Shown here: piece by piece, positions 51,795 to 63,955 of the stretch | Layout: each line of letters begins with the position of its first letter | Position numbering within the stretch: position 1 is the stretch's first letter | From: Rhynchopus sp. YZ270_cl-10 | Lineage: Eukaryota > Euglenozoa > Diplonemea > Diplonemida > Diplonemidae | Assembly (NCBI GenBank): GCA_964035575.1 | Contig: OZ037865.1 | Location: 1,116,001 to 1,180,000 of the forward strand | Length of the DNA: 64,000 bases | Direction of reading: 5' to 3' | Translations under genes and position numbers: made by a program | The notes under the pieces: model-generated | The model's database searches: none | What the model was told of the DNA's origin: nothing | The model's input: the letters and a program-made list of their open reading frames with translations, nothing else

Positions 51795-54611
51795 ATGCGT
51801 GTCACCATGGCTCTCGCAACACTATGTGTGGTTGCTGTCCAAGGTCAAGACAACACCACTTTCGGAAACTGGACTGACGGAGACTGGAACGTCACAGGCA
51901 ACTGGACCGATGGAGACTGGAATCAGACTGGCAACTGGACTGACGGAAGCTGGAACCACACCGGCAACTGGACTGACGGAAGCTGGAACCACACCGGCAA
52001 CTGGACTGACGGCAGCTGGAACCACACCGGTAACTGGACTGACGGAAGCTGGAACCACACCGGTAACTGGACTGACGGCAGCTGGAACCACACCGGCAAC
52101 TGGACTGACGGAAGCTGGAACCACACCGGCAACTGGACTGACGGAAGCTGGAACCACACCGGTAACTGGACTGACGGCAGCTGGAACCACACCGGCAACT
52201 GGACTGACGGCAGCTGGAACCACACCGGTAACTGGACTGACGGCAGCTGGAACCACACCGGCAACTGGACTGACGGAAGCTGGAACCACACCGGTAACTG
52301 GACTGACGGAAGCTGGAACCACACCGGTAACTGGACTGACGGCAGCTGGAACCACACCGGTAACTGGACTGACGGCAGCTGGAACCACACCGGTAACTGG
52401 ACTGACGGCAGCTGGAACCACACCGGCAACTGGACTGACGGCAGCTGGAACCACACCGGTAACTGGACTGACGGCAGCTGGAACCACACCGGCAACTGGA
52501 CTGACGGAAGCTGGAACCACACCGGCAACTGGACTGACGGCAGCTGGAACCACACCGGTAACTGGACTGACGGCAGCTGGAACCACACCGGCAACTGGAC
52601 TGACGGCAGCTGGAACCACACCGGCAACTGGACTGACGGAAGCTGGAACCACACCGGTAACTGGACTGACGGCAGCTGGAACCACACCGGCAACTGGACT
52701 GACGGAAGCTGGAACCACACCGGTAACTGGACTGACGGAAGCTGGAACCACACCGGTAACTGGACTGACGGAAGCTGGAACCACACCGGCAACTGGACTG
52801 ACGGAAGCTGGAACCACACCGGTAACTGGACTGACGGCAGCTGGAACCACACCGGTAACTGGACTGACGGCAGCTGGAACCACACCGGCAACTGGACTGA
52901 CGGCAGCTGGAACCACACCGGTAACTGGACTGACGGCAGCTGGAACCACACCGGCAACTGGACTGACGGCAGCTGGAACCACACCGGTAACTGGACTGAC
53001 GGCAGCTGGAACCACACCGGTAACTGGACTGACGGCAGCTGGAACCACACCGGCAACTGGACTGACGGCAGCTGGAACCACACCGGTAACTGGACTGACG
53101 GCAGCTGGAACCACACCGGCAACTGGACTGACGGAAGCTGGAACCACACCGGCAACTGGACTGACGGAAGCTGGAACCACACCGGTAACTGGACTGACGG
53201 CAGCTGGAACCACACCGGTAACTGGACTGACGGCAGCTGGAACCACACCGGCAACTGGACTGACGGAAGCTGGAACCACACCGGCAACTGGACTGACGGA
53301 AGCTGGAACCACACCGGCAACTGGACTGACGGCAGCTGGAACCACACCGGTAACTGGACTGACGGCAGCTGGAACCACACCGGCAACTGGACTGACGGAA
53401 GCTGGAACCACACCGGTAACTGGACTGACGGAAGCTGGAACCACACCGGTAACTGGACTGACGGAAGCTGGAACCACACCGGCAACTGGACTGACGGAAG
53501 CTGGAACCACACCGGTAACTGGACTGACGGAAGCTGGAACCACACCGGTAACTGGACTGACGGAAGCTGGAACCACACCGGCAACTGGACTGACGGAAGC
53601 TGGAACCACACCGGTAACTGGACTGACGGAAGCTGGAACCACACCGGTAACTGGACTGACGGCAGCTGGAACCACACCGGTAACTGGACTGACGGAAGCT
53701 GGAACCACACCGGTAACTGGACTGACGGCAGCTGGAACCACACCGGCAACTGGACTGACGGCAGCTGGAACGAGACCAACAACAACTCCAGCACTGGTAA
53801 CTGGAACGAAACCGACAGCAACTCGACCACAACCAACGGGACCGGAAACTCGAACAACAACAACGGAAACTCGTCAGGTCTTCCGGATGGAGTGAGCCCA
53901 CCCTCTTCGAACTCTTCTGTGACAAACGAGACATCTGGGAACACGAACGGGACAAGGAAGTTCTTTGCCATTACCTTTGTGACGGATACCGCTGTGGACA
54001 AGAGCCTTGGTGCAGATGGTTTGGTGGGTCAGCTGCTGGTGCCTGTGCGTGAGTCCCTGTTGGCGATGTCGAAGGATCTGAAGTCGAACCCGTCGTGGCT
54101 GTATGTTCTGTCGCTGCGCCTTGGGGAACTGTTCAGGGAGGTGAGCCGCAATGAGAACACGAGGCAGAACGGCAACAGCAACAACACAGACACCAACACT
54201 GGCAGCAACAACACGAACACCACTGGACACCGTGCAGCAGTTGTGCAAGCGGCGGAGGAGCTGACTGTGGCCTACGCACTTGAGGGCACAGCAGACAACC
54301 TTGCGTCAGCAGCGAACCAGATCCTTGGTTCTGTGGACACGAAGAACACGGGAGCAATGCGGGTGCAGGGTGCACCTGTTGAGCTGTCGGAGGAGGAGTA
54401 CAAGATGCTGCTCGAGAACCACGCTGCACAGTCTTCGTCAGATGACGACTTCCCCACGTGGGCCATTGTTCTGATCTGTGTTGTGGGTGCCATCCTTCTT
54501 GTTCTGGTGGTGGCTGTTGCAATGTACTTTGTGACACGCACACCCACAAAGCAGCAGACGTCGGCGAAGGAAGACCCTGAGGAGATCAACACAGAGCCTG
54601 TCGACATGTGA
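51795..54611 (+). CDS. giant repeat glycoprotein, type I membrane protein (938 aa)
   Basis: A short signal peptide ([17 protein letters not shown]) is followed by 55 copies of the 11-residue unit [11 protein letters not shown], with two variant units before and one (ending NET) after. Each unit has two N-glycosylation sequons (N-W-T, N-H-T), so more than 100 glycans are possible. After an Asn/Ser/Thr-rich linker comes a ~250-residue ectodomain ([18 protein letters not shown] ...). Then a single membrane span ([20 protein letters not shown]) and a ~27-residue tail ending EPVDM. A heavily glycosylated cell-surface stalk or coat protein is the natural reading. The start at 51795 gives the signal peptide; an in-frame ATG lies 96 bases upstream. 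An alternative ending by splicing (GTGAGT at 54608, acceptor at 54725) would give ...EPVDILAAARRQQQQL. Confidence 0.85.
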   Translation: MRVTMALATLCVVAVQGQDNTTFGNWTDGDWNVTGNWTDGDWNQTGNWTDGSWNHTGNWTDGSWNHTGNWTDGSWNHTGNWTDGSWNHTGNWTDGSWNHTGNWTDGSWNHTGNWTDGSWNHTGNWTDGSWNHTGNWTDGSWNHTGNWTDGSWNHTGNWTDGSWNHTGNWTDGSWNHTGNWTDGSWNHTGNWTDGSWNHTGNWTDGSWNHTGNWTDGSWNHTGNWTDGSWNHTGNWTDGSWNHTGNWTDGSWNHTGNWTDGSWNHTGNWTDGSWNHTGNWTDGSWNHTGNWTDGSWNHTGNWTDGSWNHTGNWTDGSWNHTGNWTDGSWNHTGNWTDGSWNHTGNWTDGSWNHTGNWTDGSWNHTGNWTDGSWNHTGNWTDGSWNHTGNWTDGSWNHTGNWTDGSWNHTGNWTDGSWNHTGNWTDGSWNHTGNWTDGSWNHTGNWTDGSWNHTGNWTDGSWNHTGNWTDGSWNHTGNWTDGSWNHTGNWTDGSWNHTGNWTDGSWNHTGNWTDGSWNHTGNWTDGSWNHTGNWTDGSWNHTGNWTDGSWNHTGNWTDGSWNHTGNWTDGSWNHTGNWTDGSWNHTGNWTDGSWNHTGNWTDGSWNHTGNWTDGSWNHTGNWTDGSWNHTGNWTDGSWNHTGNWTDGSWNHTGNWTDGSWNETNNNSSTGNWNETDSNSTTTNGTGNSNNNNGNSSGLPDGVSPPSSNSSVTNETSGNTNGTRKFFAITFVTDTAVDKSLGADGLVGQLLVPVRESLLAMSKDLKSNPSWLYVLSLRLGELFREVSRNENTRQNGNSNNTDTNTGSNNTNTTGHRAAVVQAAEELTVAYALEGTADNLASAANQILGSVDTKNTGAMRVQGAPVELSEEEYKMLLENHAAQSSSDDDFPTWAIVLICVVGAILLVLVVAVAMYFVTRTPTKQQTSAKEDPEEINTEPVDM
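51930..53744 (+). repeat. 55 x 33-bp tandem repeat (coding)
   Basis: Exactly 1815 bp in 33-bp units. By eye the units differ only at two synonymous sites, GGC/GGT (Gly) before AACTGG and GGA/GGC (Gly) before AGCTGG. Confidence 0.95.
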
Positions 54612-54762
54612 GTATGTCTTCTCTTGTGCGATGTGTGGTGTTCTTTTGTATGCAATATGGATTTATGACAAATTATGTTTTTCAGCAACTTTTCTTCACT
54701 TTTTTTTCTGTCTTCCTCCGTGCAGCCTCGCTGCTGCACGACGTCAACAACAGCAGCTGTAA

Positions 54763-55779
54763 TGTGATATGTGTGTGCGCATTCTGCAGAATCCCACTGC
54801 AGGATACGAACACTCCGCTATCTACTTACGTGCAGTGTGTTGACCTATTTTCTTTTTTGTGCCTGCGACTGTAGATGCATTTGTCTTTCGACTTCGTTTT
54901 CAACGTGAATGTGCATTGCGCACAGTCACCTTTCACTCGTTTTCTTTCCCCTTTCCACCATTGCGGCACGGCAGTACTGTCTTCCTTCCTTTTATTCCGT
55001 CAGAATCAACTAAGTTGCGTAAAATACTATTACTTTTAATCTGCCTTCCGCATTATGGTGTCACTTTCGTTCAGTGCCTGCGTCCCCTGAGGTGCATGCA
55101 CTATCAACCCCACTTTGCCCTCCCTGTTCATTAATGTGCCTTCATCCAATGCCTGCACGTTATGACTCACTTCCTTTTCATCACCCTTACCCCTTGATTT
55201 TATTGTACTTACATAGGGCTACATCAATTACTTCTATGTGTCTGTGGCACAGAGCACATACCATGTCACATATTTCTGTGATGCATATGACAAGACAGCA
55301 GTACAACGGAACAATACAACCCCACCTTCCCTGTGTACCGTCTTACGCGATGATTATGGCTGTGGCAGCGCTTGCGGGGGGATTGGGTGATCCGGAGGTT
55401 TTTTTTTTTAAACAGCGCCCTTTGTGCAATTCCACACAGCTGATGCTGTGCGATACCGATCGGGGTAAACTGACCTCCGTCCAGGTTCGCAGAGGGTGAT
55501 GAAAGTTTTCAAAAAAAATAAAACCACCTCAAAAACACAGAGTTACCCCCCCCCACCCCACACACACACAACACACAACTCGTTGTTATACTCTCCGAGC
55601 GAGAGACCCTTCCTAGTTTAACACCCCACACCCACCCACCCTCTTTTTCGTTTTTCACCGGAAAAACCTAGTCTTTTTTTTTTTTTAGTCAAGTCCAGTT
55701 AGTCCCCCTTCCCATAGTTCTAGTAAGTTCCTCTCTTCCTTTTCTCGCTCTCGCTCTCTTTTCCCCCCTTTTTTTTGAA
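54763..55779. other. intergenic
   Basis: No gene. A module F fragment lies at about 55072-55118 and module E at 55428-55465. CT-rich DNA runs up to the next start. Confidence 0.5.
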
Positions 55780-57729
55780 ATGGCTGAGAATGACTCAATG
55801 AGTCTTTCTGAACTGTTGAAGACGTTGAATGACCATGGTAAGCTGAGTGATGTTGCCCCCGAGCCTTCGTTGCAGATTGGTGCGGTGCCTCCGACACAGG
55901 AGCAGATGGCTCCACACTCTCTGCCGCAGGATCGGCAGGAGATTCCTCCACTTCAGCCTGCCCCGGTTCAGGTGTCGCGGCAGGCGGTGCAGGAGAGAGA
56001 GGTGGATGCGGAATGGAGGAATGATCTGATTCAGTTTTTCCCGCCGAATAGGGCAGCAGAGGAGGAGCGTGTTCCTGCGGTGCAGCCTTCGGTGCATCTG
56101 TCGGTTGGGGAGGTCGAGGAATTGAAGCACCGTGTGCATTCGTTGGAGAAGGAGAACAATGAGTTGAAACGGCAGCTCAGCAGAATGTCCCAGCACTACC
56201 GCACCCCGCCACCCAACGAGCAGGCCGCGCCGGTCCTCATGATGCGCACCCCAGGGAGCGACCGTGTCGGCACCCCGACCACCCCCGCCGCAATGGCCGC
56301 ACTCAGCGCAACCGCCCCCTCATTCATCCCCATCACCTCGCCGAACGGCTTCGTCACCAGCAACATCTCGCCCGTCTACAACAACATGACGCCCTCCCCC
56401 CAGGGCACCCCTACAGCTATCATGGGGCTCTCCCCGACGCAGGGCACCCCCACATCCTCACCTGGGCCAAAGTGTGTGGTCACCAACAATGTCTGCCGTC
56501 ATTGGGTATGTTGGATAGATTCATATTGGCTTAATGTAACCAAGCTTTTTTTAGATGTAAACCACGAAATAGATGTAGGACTGCATAATTGGGGGTCCAC
56601 CCCGAGGGATTTTGTATTTCAAGTCAACTTTTTTTTTGCCATCTGCAGTCTAAATAGGTTTTTGGCGTATAAAAGGCGCCAAATTGCCGGGGAAAAAATC
56701 TTCAAATCTACTTAACGTTTGACTACTGTACTTTGTTTTCTTTGCATATAATGCCTTCGGGCAGCGCACAAAGGCCTACTTAGGTAGGTTGCTGATACAG
56801 CAAACATGATAATAATAATAAACACACACACAAACAGATGGCAAACCGCTGTACCTACGGGAATGACTGCAGGTTTGCGCACCCCCCGAACGGGCAGGCC
56901 ACAGGTGAGCCAGGGTTGGTGTCACTCTCTTCGACACCGGCACCTGGACAGCTGAGCCCAAACAAGGTCGCAAGCGGGATGGTTATGAAGTCTGTCTCTG
57001 GCGAGGTGCTGCAGGTATGATAGATATTCCTATGTTTTTTTGACCATTTGCACAGTTGTACACAAATTTATCCTTCCCGACAACGTATTTTTTTTATGCA
57101 ATTCCACGCAGCTGATGGCTGTGCGATAACGAATGTGACCAAAGGGTGACATTAAGCAACAGAGAGACTTAGGATCTTAATAATTTCTTTCAAATAGCAT
57201 CAGTTCCTCATTTTCCACCCTTTTTCCACACCAAATCTCTCTTCAACTCAGGGATCCTCTGTTGGGCGGCCAATCGGACAGGTGTCAGTGGCACACAGAC
57301 AACTTGCTGCGGGTGGATTTGGTATGTCAGAGCTTTCATTACCAACGAAAGTGCTCTTTGGGTTTCGATTTCCCACGGAGAATCAGTGCCTACTCTCCGC
57401 CAGCCACCTATGGACGGTTGAGGCGTGTGCACTTTTTCAACTTTTCATTTTTATTATTGTTGTTTCTATCAACCGCCTCTTCGGTGAACACCGATATCGA
57501 AGACAACCCCCGATCAATGTCCACGAATGCAGTCACTTTTTTTGTTTTTCAAGTCAGCTTTTTTGTCGTCCGCCGGTGTGGGGCGTTTGCACTTTCAACT
57601 TGTCTTTTTTTTTGAATTGTTACTCCGCTTACCCTTCTCCTTCTCCCAACTGCAGAAGACCAATCAACGATGTTCCGTGAGGCCAACTCTATTCACCACC
57701 TTGGCTATGCCGCGTCCACAACAGCATGA
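55780..57729 (+). CDS. CCCH zinc-finger protein (348 aa, four exons)
   Basis: Exons 55780-56505, 56838-57014, 57252-57321 and 57656-57729. Residues ~110-135 form a heptad-type coiled coil (VEELKHRVHSLEKENNELKR), followed by a Pro/Thr/Ser-rich stretch. The zinc finger NVCRHW|MANRCTYGNDCRFAH (C-x7-C-x5-C-x3-H) is divided by intron 1. Single CCCH fingers usually bind RNA, often controlling mRNA stability or translation. The C-terminal exons add GSSVGRPIGQ and a short FREANSIHHLGYA end. The introns hold a module D remnant, modules E and A, and module F respectively. Confidence 0.85.
57098..57150 (+). repeat. short repeat module E
   Basis: GCAATTCCACGCAGCTGATGG, CTGTGCGATAACGAATGTGAC, CAAAGGGTGAC. 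Other copies are at 36105-36155 and 55428-55465. In two of three cases it continues into module A. Confidence 0.7.
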
Positions 57730-59578
57730 GAGCGTGTGCAACAGCACTTCACGAGATTTATTTTCCTTCCCCCCGTACCTCGTGCATCTCATCGGGATGT
57801 AGAGGAACACAGTGATTTATTTTATTTTTTGCAACGCAACGAAAACAAAAAATTTGACATAAAAAAACCGAAAACAAAAAATACAAAAATAACAAAAAAT
57901 AAAAAAAAAACAAACAAAAAAAAAAAAAAAATACAAAAAGAAAACCGAAAAAAAAAACTCAAAAAAAAAAAAAGACAAAAAAAAGACAAAAACAAAAACA
58001 CAATGGGATGGGGTGGGAAGACAGGTAACTTTTGTTGTCGCAGTAGTTTGTCTGTGAGATTTTTTTTTAAATGCATTCACAGACAGCTAAACCCCCCCTT
58101 TCTTTTTATTTGCAAAATATTTTTATTTTATTTTTAGGTGTTAGAAAAAAAAATGGTAACGTGGGTTGTTGGGGTAGTGTTGTTCTTCCTTTTGAAAAAC
58201 AAAAAATGCAGTATAAAAAAATAGCCAAAAAAAAAGAAAGATCAAGTGGCCTTTCATTGGCAATAATGACCCAATTTGGGTGCCCTTTTTTTGTGGGTAA
58301 AATGACATTTTGTGCCTGCTTACAGTTCTTTCTGTTAGCAACTTCGAATATGCAATCACTCCGAGGTTCGATAGACGGAGTGTCCAGAGGGTGTTTTTCA
58401 CTTATCAACTTCACTTTTTTTTTAATGTGTGTTGTAAAATGTTATGGTTTCCTCTGTGAGAGAAAAACCAAACAAACCCGTTTGGTAGGCTCTTTGTGGG
58501 TGTACGCCCACAGTTATCCCGAAAAGTTGTGAAACGTAACATAAAAATTGATCGAAAAAAAAAAAAAAAAGCTGACGTTTGATGACCACTATTTATACGG
58601 GTCGATGGGTTGCCAGTTGTGGGGGGTGATTTGTGTCACTTCTTGGCTGTTCTGTCTATCTGCTGGGGGGGTCAACTACATAATAAATAACCCATATCAA
58701 GGATCTCTGTCAAGAGAAAAAAGGGGGGAAATATGGAGTAACTCTGGTATCACATAGACGCGTATATAGTGGAATGCATCCTCGGGTGCCTGTACTAATA
58801 CAAGCTTTCAAACAAACAAAACAAAAAGAAACAGTGGAGCTTGCACTGGCCCAACAATTTTTCACGGAAAAAAAATAGTAATAAACAGTACGCTGGATCA
58901 CTGCGTCACGCAGTTCCTCTGTCCAAGCCTCGGTTTTTTATAAAGTCTCAATCTCGGCCACACTCTGTCGTTAGCGTGGTTGAGTGCAGTCTCGAAAAGA
59001 AAAGAACACAGCAACGTAGACAGCGACACGGAAGCAAGCTAGTGGAGGGTGGGTGTGGGAGTGAATATATTATGTTGCTACACAGTGATTTTTTCCAAGT
59101 TTTTCAACAAAAAAAAGTAAGAAAAAAACCATCTTTTGTAAAGATGGTTTTTACAGAAAACCTCTCTTGGCAGGGCAATTTTTGGTGAGGAAAAGGGAAA
59201 AAATAAAATGAAAAAAGGTATCTTCTCACCCCCTTTGGGTGACAGTTTAGTACAGAAACTCATGGAGGTTGTCGATAAAATAACAAAAAAAAAACAGCAA
59301 AAACAAAACTCTCACATTATCCGGATTTTTCCACATTTCCCCCCCTCTAATATTCTGTTTGTCACAACAAAGATGCTTGCAAAATAAATTATCGATTTTT
59401 TTTTGTATCTACTTTTTTTTTTTCAAGTTTCCAGGACTCATAACTGTCTGTCGAGCCCTTCCCACGCCCTAAAGCATTTTCAGCGTCCAGTGGACGTTGT
59501 AAGTTCCTAGGGAAGCGCGAGGCTTTTAGGTTCACCAGGAGAAGAAAATGAAAAGTAAAAGTACAAAAAAAAAAAAAG

Positions 59579-59616
<38 letters not shown>

Positions 59617-59723
59617 CAAAACGAGAATCCGACTCCCTCCCCGCACTCCCCATTTTATTTTATTTTTAGTTAAAGTACCTGATTACAACAGCATAACCAG
59701 GTTCTAGATTATTCATCGTAAGA
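57730..59723. other. gene-free, A/T homopolymer-rich
   Basis: No gene. A-rich runs lie at 57840-58000 and 59560-59615. Module F is at about 58354-58415, module B at 58768-58811 and a partial module C at 58832-58863. Confidence 0.5.
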
Positions 59724-60053
59724 CAGGGTATAAGATAGGGTGTGGTTTCTGGTTTCTGGTTTTTTTGAAAATACTAATTATTAAATGAGCTTTGGTTCGG
59801 AAAAAACTCCCACAATGTGGAAAAAGCCCGGAGTTGCGAGAGACACATGAACACGCTGTCGCTGTCCGGAAGAGCCTTTCAAAACCGTGGTGGATATGAT
59901 GTCGCCGCCAGGTGTGGCCCCGGGTGGGTTGAGGAGAGCATACAGCCTCGTTCCCAGATGAGTGTGTAATGTGGAAGTTTCGCACCGAAGGCGCGCAAAT
60001 TTTTATTGAAAACCAGAAAAACCGGGGGAAAAAAAAACCTATCTTATACCCTG
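59724..60053 (-). mobile_element. 330-bp hAT-type MITE related to the element at 20488
   Basis: Ends CAGGGTATAAGATAGG and its perfect complement, with 8-bp flanks TCGTAAGA and ACGTAAGA (7 of 8). Positions 59835-59998 are the reverse complement of 20632-20790, the terminal part of the hAT copy that holds the transposase C-terminus. It is an internally deleted derivative. Confidence 0.85.
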
Positions 60054-61569
60054 ACGTAAGAGAACAAATATAAACAAAAACAAAAACAAAAACACAGTGG
60101 ATATTACAGGAGGCCATTTGCACAACGGGTAGCAAATGTACACCGGTCCAAATTTTCAAAAAAATAAAACCCCACCCTTAAAAAAAGGGGAAGGGGCACC
60201 AAAGGAAAATCCGTGGCTTTACCTTTATTTTCATTTTTTTTGGGTGAGGTACACTGTCACGAGAGGGCTTTGTATTTCAACTCTACTTTTTTTTTCCCTT
60301 TTTGCACTGATTCATCCAGCAAAAAAAAATCAGAAAGTCCTACGGCAATTTTCCTCCCCAAAGGGATGGGTAATGGGTGTAGTTATATTGTTTTATCGTG
60401 AGCAAACACACCCCCTCCTCCTCCTCCCCCCCCCTCAATTAACCCGTTCCCAGCGGACTGATCAGGGGGTCTCCTTGCAGTGCTACTCCAAACTGACTGT
60501 GTTTTACGAACTAGTTTTACATCAGTAAAACTATTTGTTTAGCATTTCGTTACGACTAGTAGTAACCCTGAATAGTCCGTTGTGTTCCTCTTGATATGCG
60601 TCTCTAAAACGCACCTTCCCACGCCCTCCCCCCGTATCCGTCACAAGGGAACCCGCAATGAGGAATGTGTTGTGGGAAAAAAAAAATTCCCCCCTTTTTT
60701 TTATTATTATTGTTCATTCCAAGGAATAAGAAAAAAGAAAAAAAAAACTTTTGTATTTTGTGTATTCCCGAAACAAAAAACTGAAGTAGAAGGTACCAAA
60801 TGTTCACACGAACATCGGTTTCACGATATTCACCCACCATTTAAAGGGAAATCACTGAAGATGTCCACCCTTTTGAATACAACTGTATGATTCTTAGGAC
60901 TGAAACAGGGTTAATATCAGAAACCAATCTACTGAAGTTTCAACTTGTGCACGAAGCATTTTACTTTTCTTTTCTACGTTTTGCAAAACACACAACATAA
61001 AAAGAAAGATGGGACCATTTTTGTTGATCCCTCACCATATACTATCAATTTATTGATTGCATATGATGAAAATATTATTATTGTTCATTCCAAGCCCCCC
61101 CCTCCCCCCAGATCTCTCCCTCCTTCATACCCCCTCTTTTAACAAAGTACGCTTTGGAAGTTGCTTTAAAAGATTCTAAAAAAAAAAATAACCCCCCAAA
61201 TGGGAGGGAAGAGGAGGGAAGGATCGACACTATTTACAAAAGGTGTTACTACGTACAGAGGCTTAGAGGCATCTTATAATTTTTCCCCCCTTTTTTTCTT
61301 TCTCATAATCCCCCCCCCCTTTTTCCCATGATACAAACAGCAATTTTTTTAAAAAACCCAAAAATTATTTTTCTAACTCAAACAGAATATCTGTTTTGTT
61401 TTTTAAACCCCTCAATGCATGATCACTTCGTCACGCTACAACATCGGGGGGAGGGTATCTTTCTTTTCGATGTCATTTTTATCAAATTTTTGATTTTTTT
61501 TATATATGATGAACGTGCACAGAGAGCCACATTCATCTTTTAAGTTTTCTTTCTGGGCACCTTTATCAG

Positions 61570-61688
61570 ATGTAAACCACGAAATGTATTGTAGGACTGC
61601 ATGGTTGGGGTGTCCACCCCCTGGTACAACCGGTCATTGTACCAAAGGTACACTGTTCACGAGAGGGCTTTGTATTTCAAGTCAACCT
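61570..61688 (+). repeat. short repeat module D (best copy)
   Basis: About 120 bp: GTAAACCACGAAAT, GTAGGACTGCATGGTTGGGG, CCCCCTGGTACAACCGGTC, CCAAAGGTACACTGTTCACG, AGAGGGCTTTGTATTTCAAG. Other copies: 33703-33823, 34715-34785, 56558-56633 (middle missing), 60245-60288, 61966-62006 and ~1503-1549 (3' parts only). All are on the + strand. Confidence 0.8.
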
Positions 61689-63891
61689 TTATTTAAGGCA
61701 GCAAAATACAGTGATGCTCAGGCTTATCTTAACTTATTCCCCGTTCACTATGCTCCCCACAACGAGGCTGCCTTAAAGTCAGCTCGCTTTCGATACAAGC
61801 ATTTTCTCACCGAATAATAAGTACAGAAAGATATGTGAGTCAGTCGGAAGTGCTTGCATTTGTGGGACATATTTCAAGTTTTATTTGAAGGTGACTAAGA
61901 GAGAATTCAGAATTCAGAAGACAGAATTCTTATACTTCAGCAGTTAACTTTATTTTTTTTGGGTACAGAGTCACGAGAGGGCTTTGTATTTCAATTCGAC
62001 CATCTTTTTTTTTTGTACCCATGAATCTGTTGTGTGGCTTCTCCGCTCTCTGATCGCAGGAGACACCAGTTAGGGGTTTATTTTTTATCTGGTCCTTTTT
62101 TTTTTTCTCTTCATTCTTTTCATTTTTTCCTTTTTCCCGTTAGAACAGCACTTCGCCGGAAGTGCCTTTTTTCTCTTTTTTTTTTTTGAAGGTGACGAAG
62201 CAAAGGAGAGGCTTAGCCTCGTATTCTTTTATTTTTCTGAGGTGACCAAGCATGAGAGGCTTGGGTTCATCTTATAAACTTTAGTTTTTTGTTTTTTGTT
62301 TTTTTTGCTCTCTCTTTGGTGCCCACATCTGTAGAGATCTGCAATGTCTTTGTCGCGGAGTAAATGGCCTGGCTTTGTGGTTTCACCATTGGCTTACAAC
62401 GGTGAAACCCACAAATAAAACTACAGGTCAAAGTCATTTATTTCACCGTCGTGCAGTGTGCATATCCGACAGAGGGTGTCGCATGAGTGGCGTAACCGTT
62501 ACTCCCCCGTTTAAAGAGTTTTTCCATGCATGGTACTTCGATCGATCACCTTCAAAAACTATATTTTAAGTTTGTCTCTGTGTTTTTTTTTTGCGGCACG
62601 ATTTCCCCCCTTTTTCTTTTTTTTGAAAATTTGTGCGAGTGAACCCTTAGTCCACACTCACCCAACAAAGTAAAAAAAAAAATACCACCATCCTTTCATT
62701 GGTCGCCATTCCAAAAACCGTCCTGAGTAATTTCGTCGTGCTGTACACTCCGCTATTACTTAAATAACCCATTCCAGTACCGAGGCCGTGGGAGTGTCTC
62801 ATGCGATGGTGACAAAGGGAAAGGATAGTGATCAAAAAACAAAAAAAACAAAAAACAAAAACCACAAAAAAACAACAAAAAAAAAGCTATAAAAAACCTA
62901 TACAAAAAAAAAAAACACCAACAAAAAACACAAAAAAAAACAATGATAAAAATGATAAAAAAAAACAAAACAAAACAAAACAAAAAACAAAAAAAACAAA
63001 AAAACCGAAGAACAAAGTAGTTCAAGTTGAACACCCCAGTTTCCCTTTGCTATTTTCCTTTTCACCACAATCCCCTTTCTCCTCTTCTTTTCTCCCCTCC
63101 TCAACCCCCTTTTTTTTGCCTCCCCTTTTTTTTTTTGCTTTTTGCAGTACAAAAGAAAAGAAAAAAGCGGTTGCAAGGGGATTGCGAGGGGGTGGGTAAT
63201 TGTCGGGCGATATTGCGCAGTTAAGAACCCACATCGGTGGGGTGATTTGATCGATACTAAATAACAAATAGTCTTTTTTTAAGTTAAGACCTTTTCTTGA
63301 GAGCGTTTTTTCTGGATGACTGTCTAGTTGCTCTCTTTTAAGGATTATAAAAAAGTTTTCAAAAACAAAAACATAAACCAACAACGAAAATGTTACGTTC
63401 ATGAGTTTAAGATGGTTTACGTCTCATTACCAGTACAAAGAGCCTTTCGGGGGAGGTACCGATTCACAAAACTGTGACAACACAACCAAGGCAACTACAC
63501 TACTCCAACAATTTATCTGAAAAAAAAATGTGGTTTAAAAAATCCTTCTCCGAGATTCTCCTTCACAGAAGGAAGCACCACAGCGTCACGTCTGCAGCGT
63601 GGGGGTTACAGTGGGGAATAAAAGAAAAAAGAAAAAGAAGAAAAATAAACGAACCGAGTTAAATACCAAAGTCGTGTCTTTTGACAGAGTGTCTTTTTTT
63701 TCTTTTTTTCTTTTCTTTTGGTATCTTTGTGTTCTCTCTTTAGGTTGTTCTGATTGGCATTCTCTTAGCCAATCTATGGAATGTATGGTAGAGCTTCGGC
63801 TATCGTGAAAGTAAAATTCTTTCATTTATAGTTTTTTTGTCTTTTTTTTGACAATTGCTCTCTCGGGCATTTTAAAAAAAACAGAAAACGG

Positions 63892-63955
63892 ACAGTGGAG
63901 ATTGCACAAACTGTGGCAACACAACCGAGGCAACTACACTACTCCAACAATTTAT
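63892..63955 (+). repeat. short repeat module C (best copy)
   Basis: CAGTGGAGATTGCACAAACTG, GGCAACACAACCGAGGCAAC, TACACTACTCCAACAATTTA-TC, then an A run. Other copies, all on the + strand, are at 36653-36713, 46275-46336, 47270-47331, 58832-58863 (partial) and 63472-63520. Each is preceded by AC(A)G after an A-rich run. Confidence 0.82.

Noticed and set aside
51892-54001. Long frames of more than 600 codons antisense to, or shifted within, the repeat glycoprotein
   Set aside because: They are by-products of a 33-bp unit without stops; they lack signal peptides, ends or flanking support.
57736-58137. Lys/Asn-rich frame in A-rich DNA
   Set aside because: Pure homopolymer artefact.
63580-63630. 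Fragment of an LRR 3' flank (AGCGTCACGTCTGCAGCGTGG ... TTACAGTGGGGA)
   Set aside because: The match is short and gapped; could be chance.
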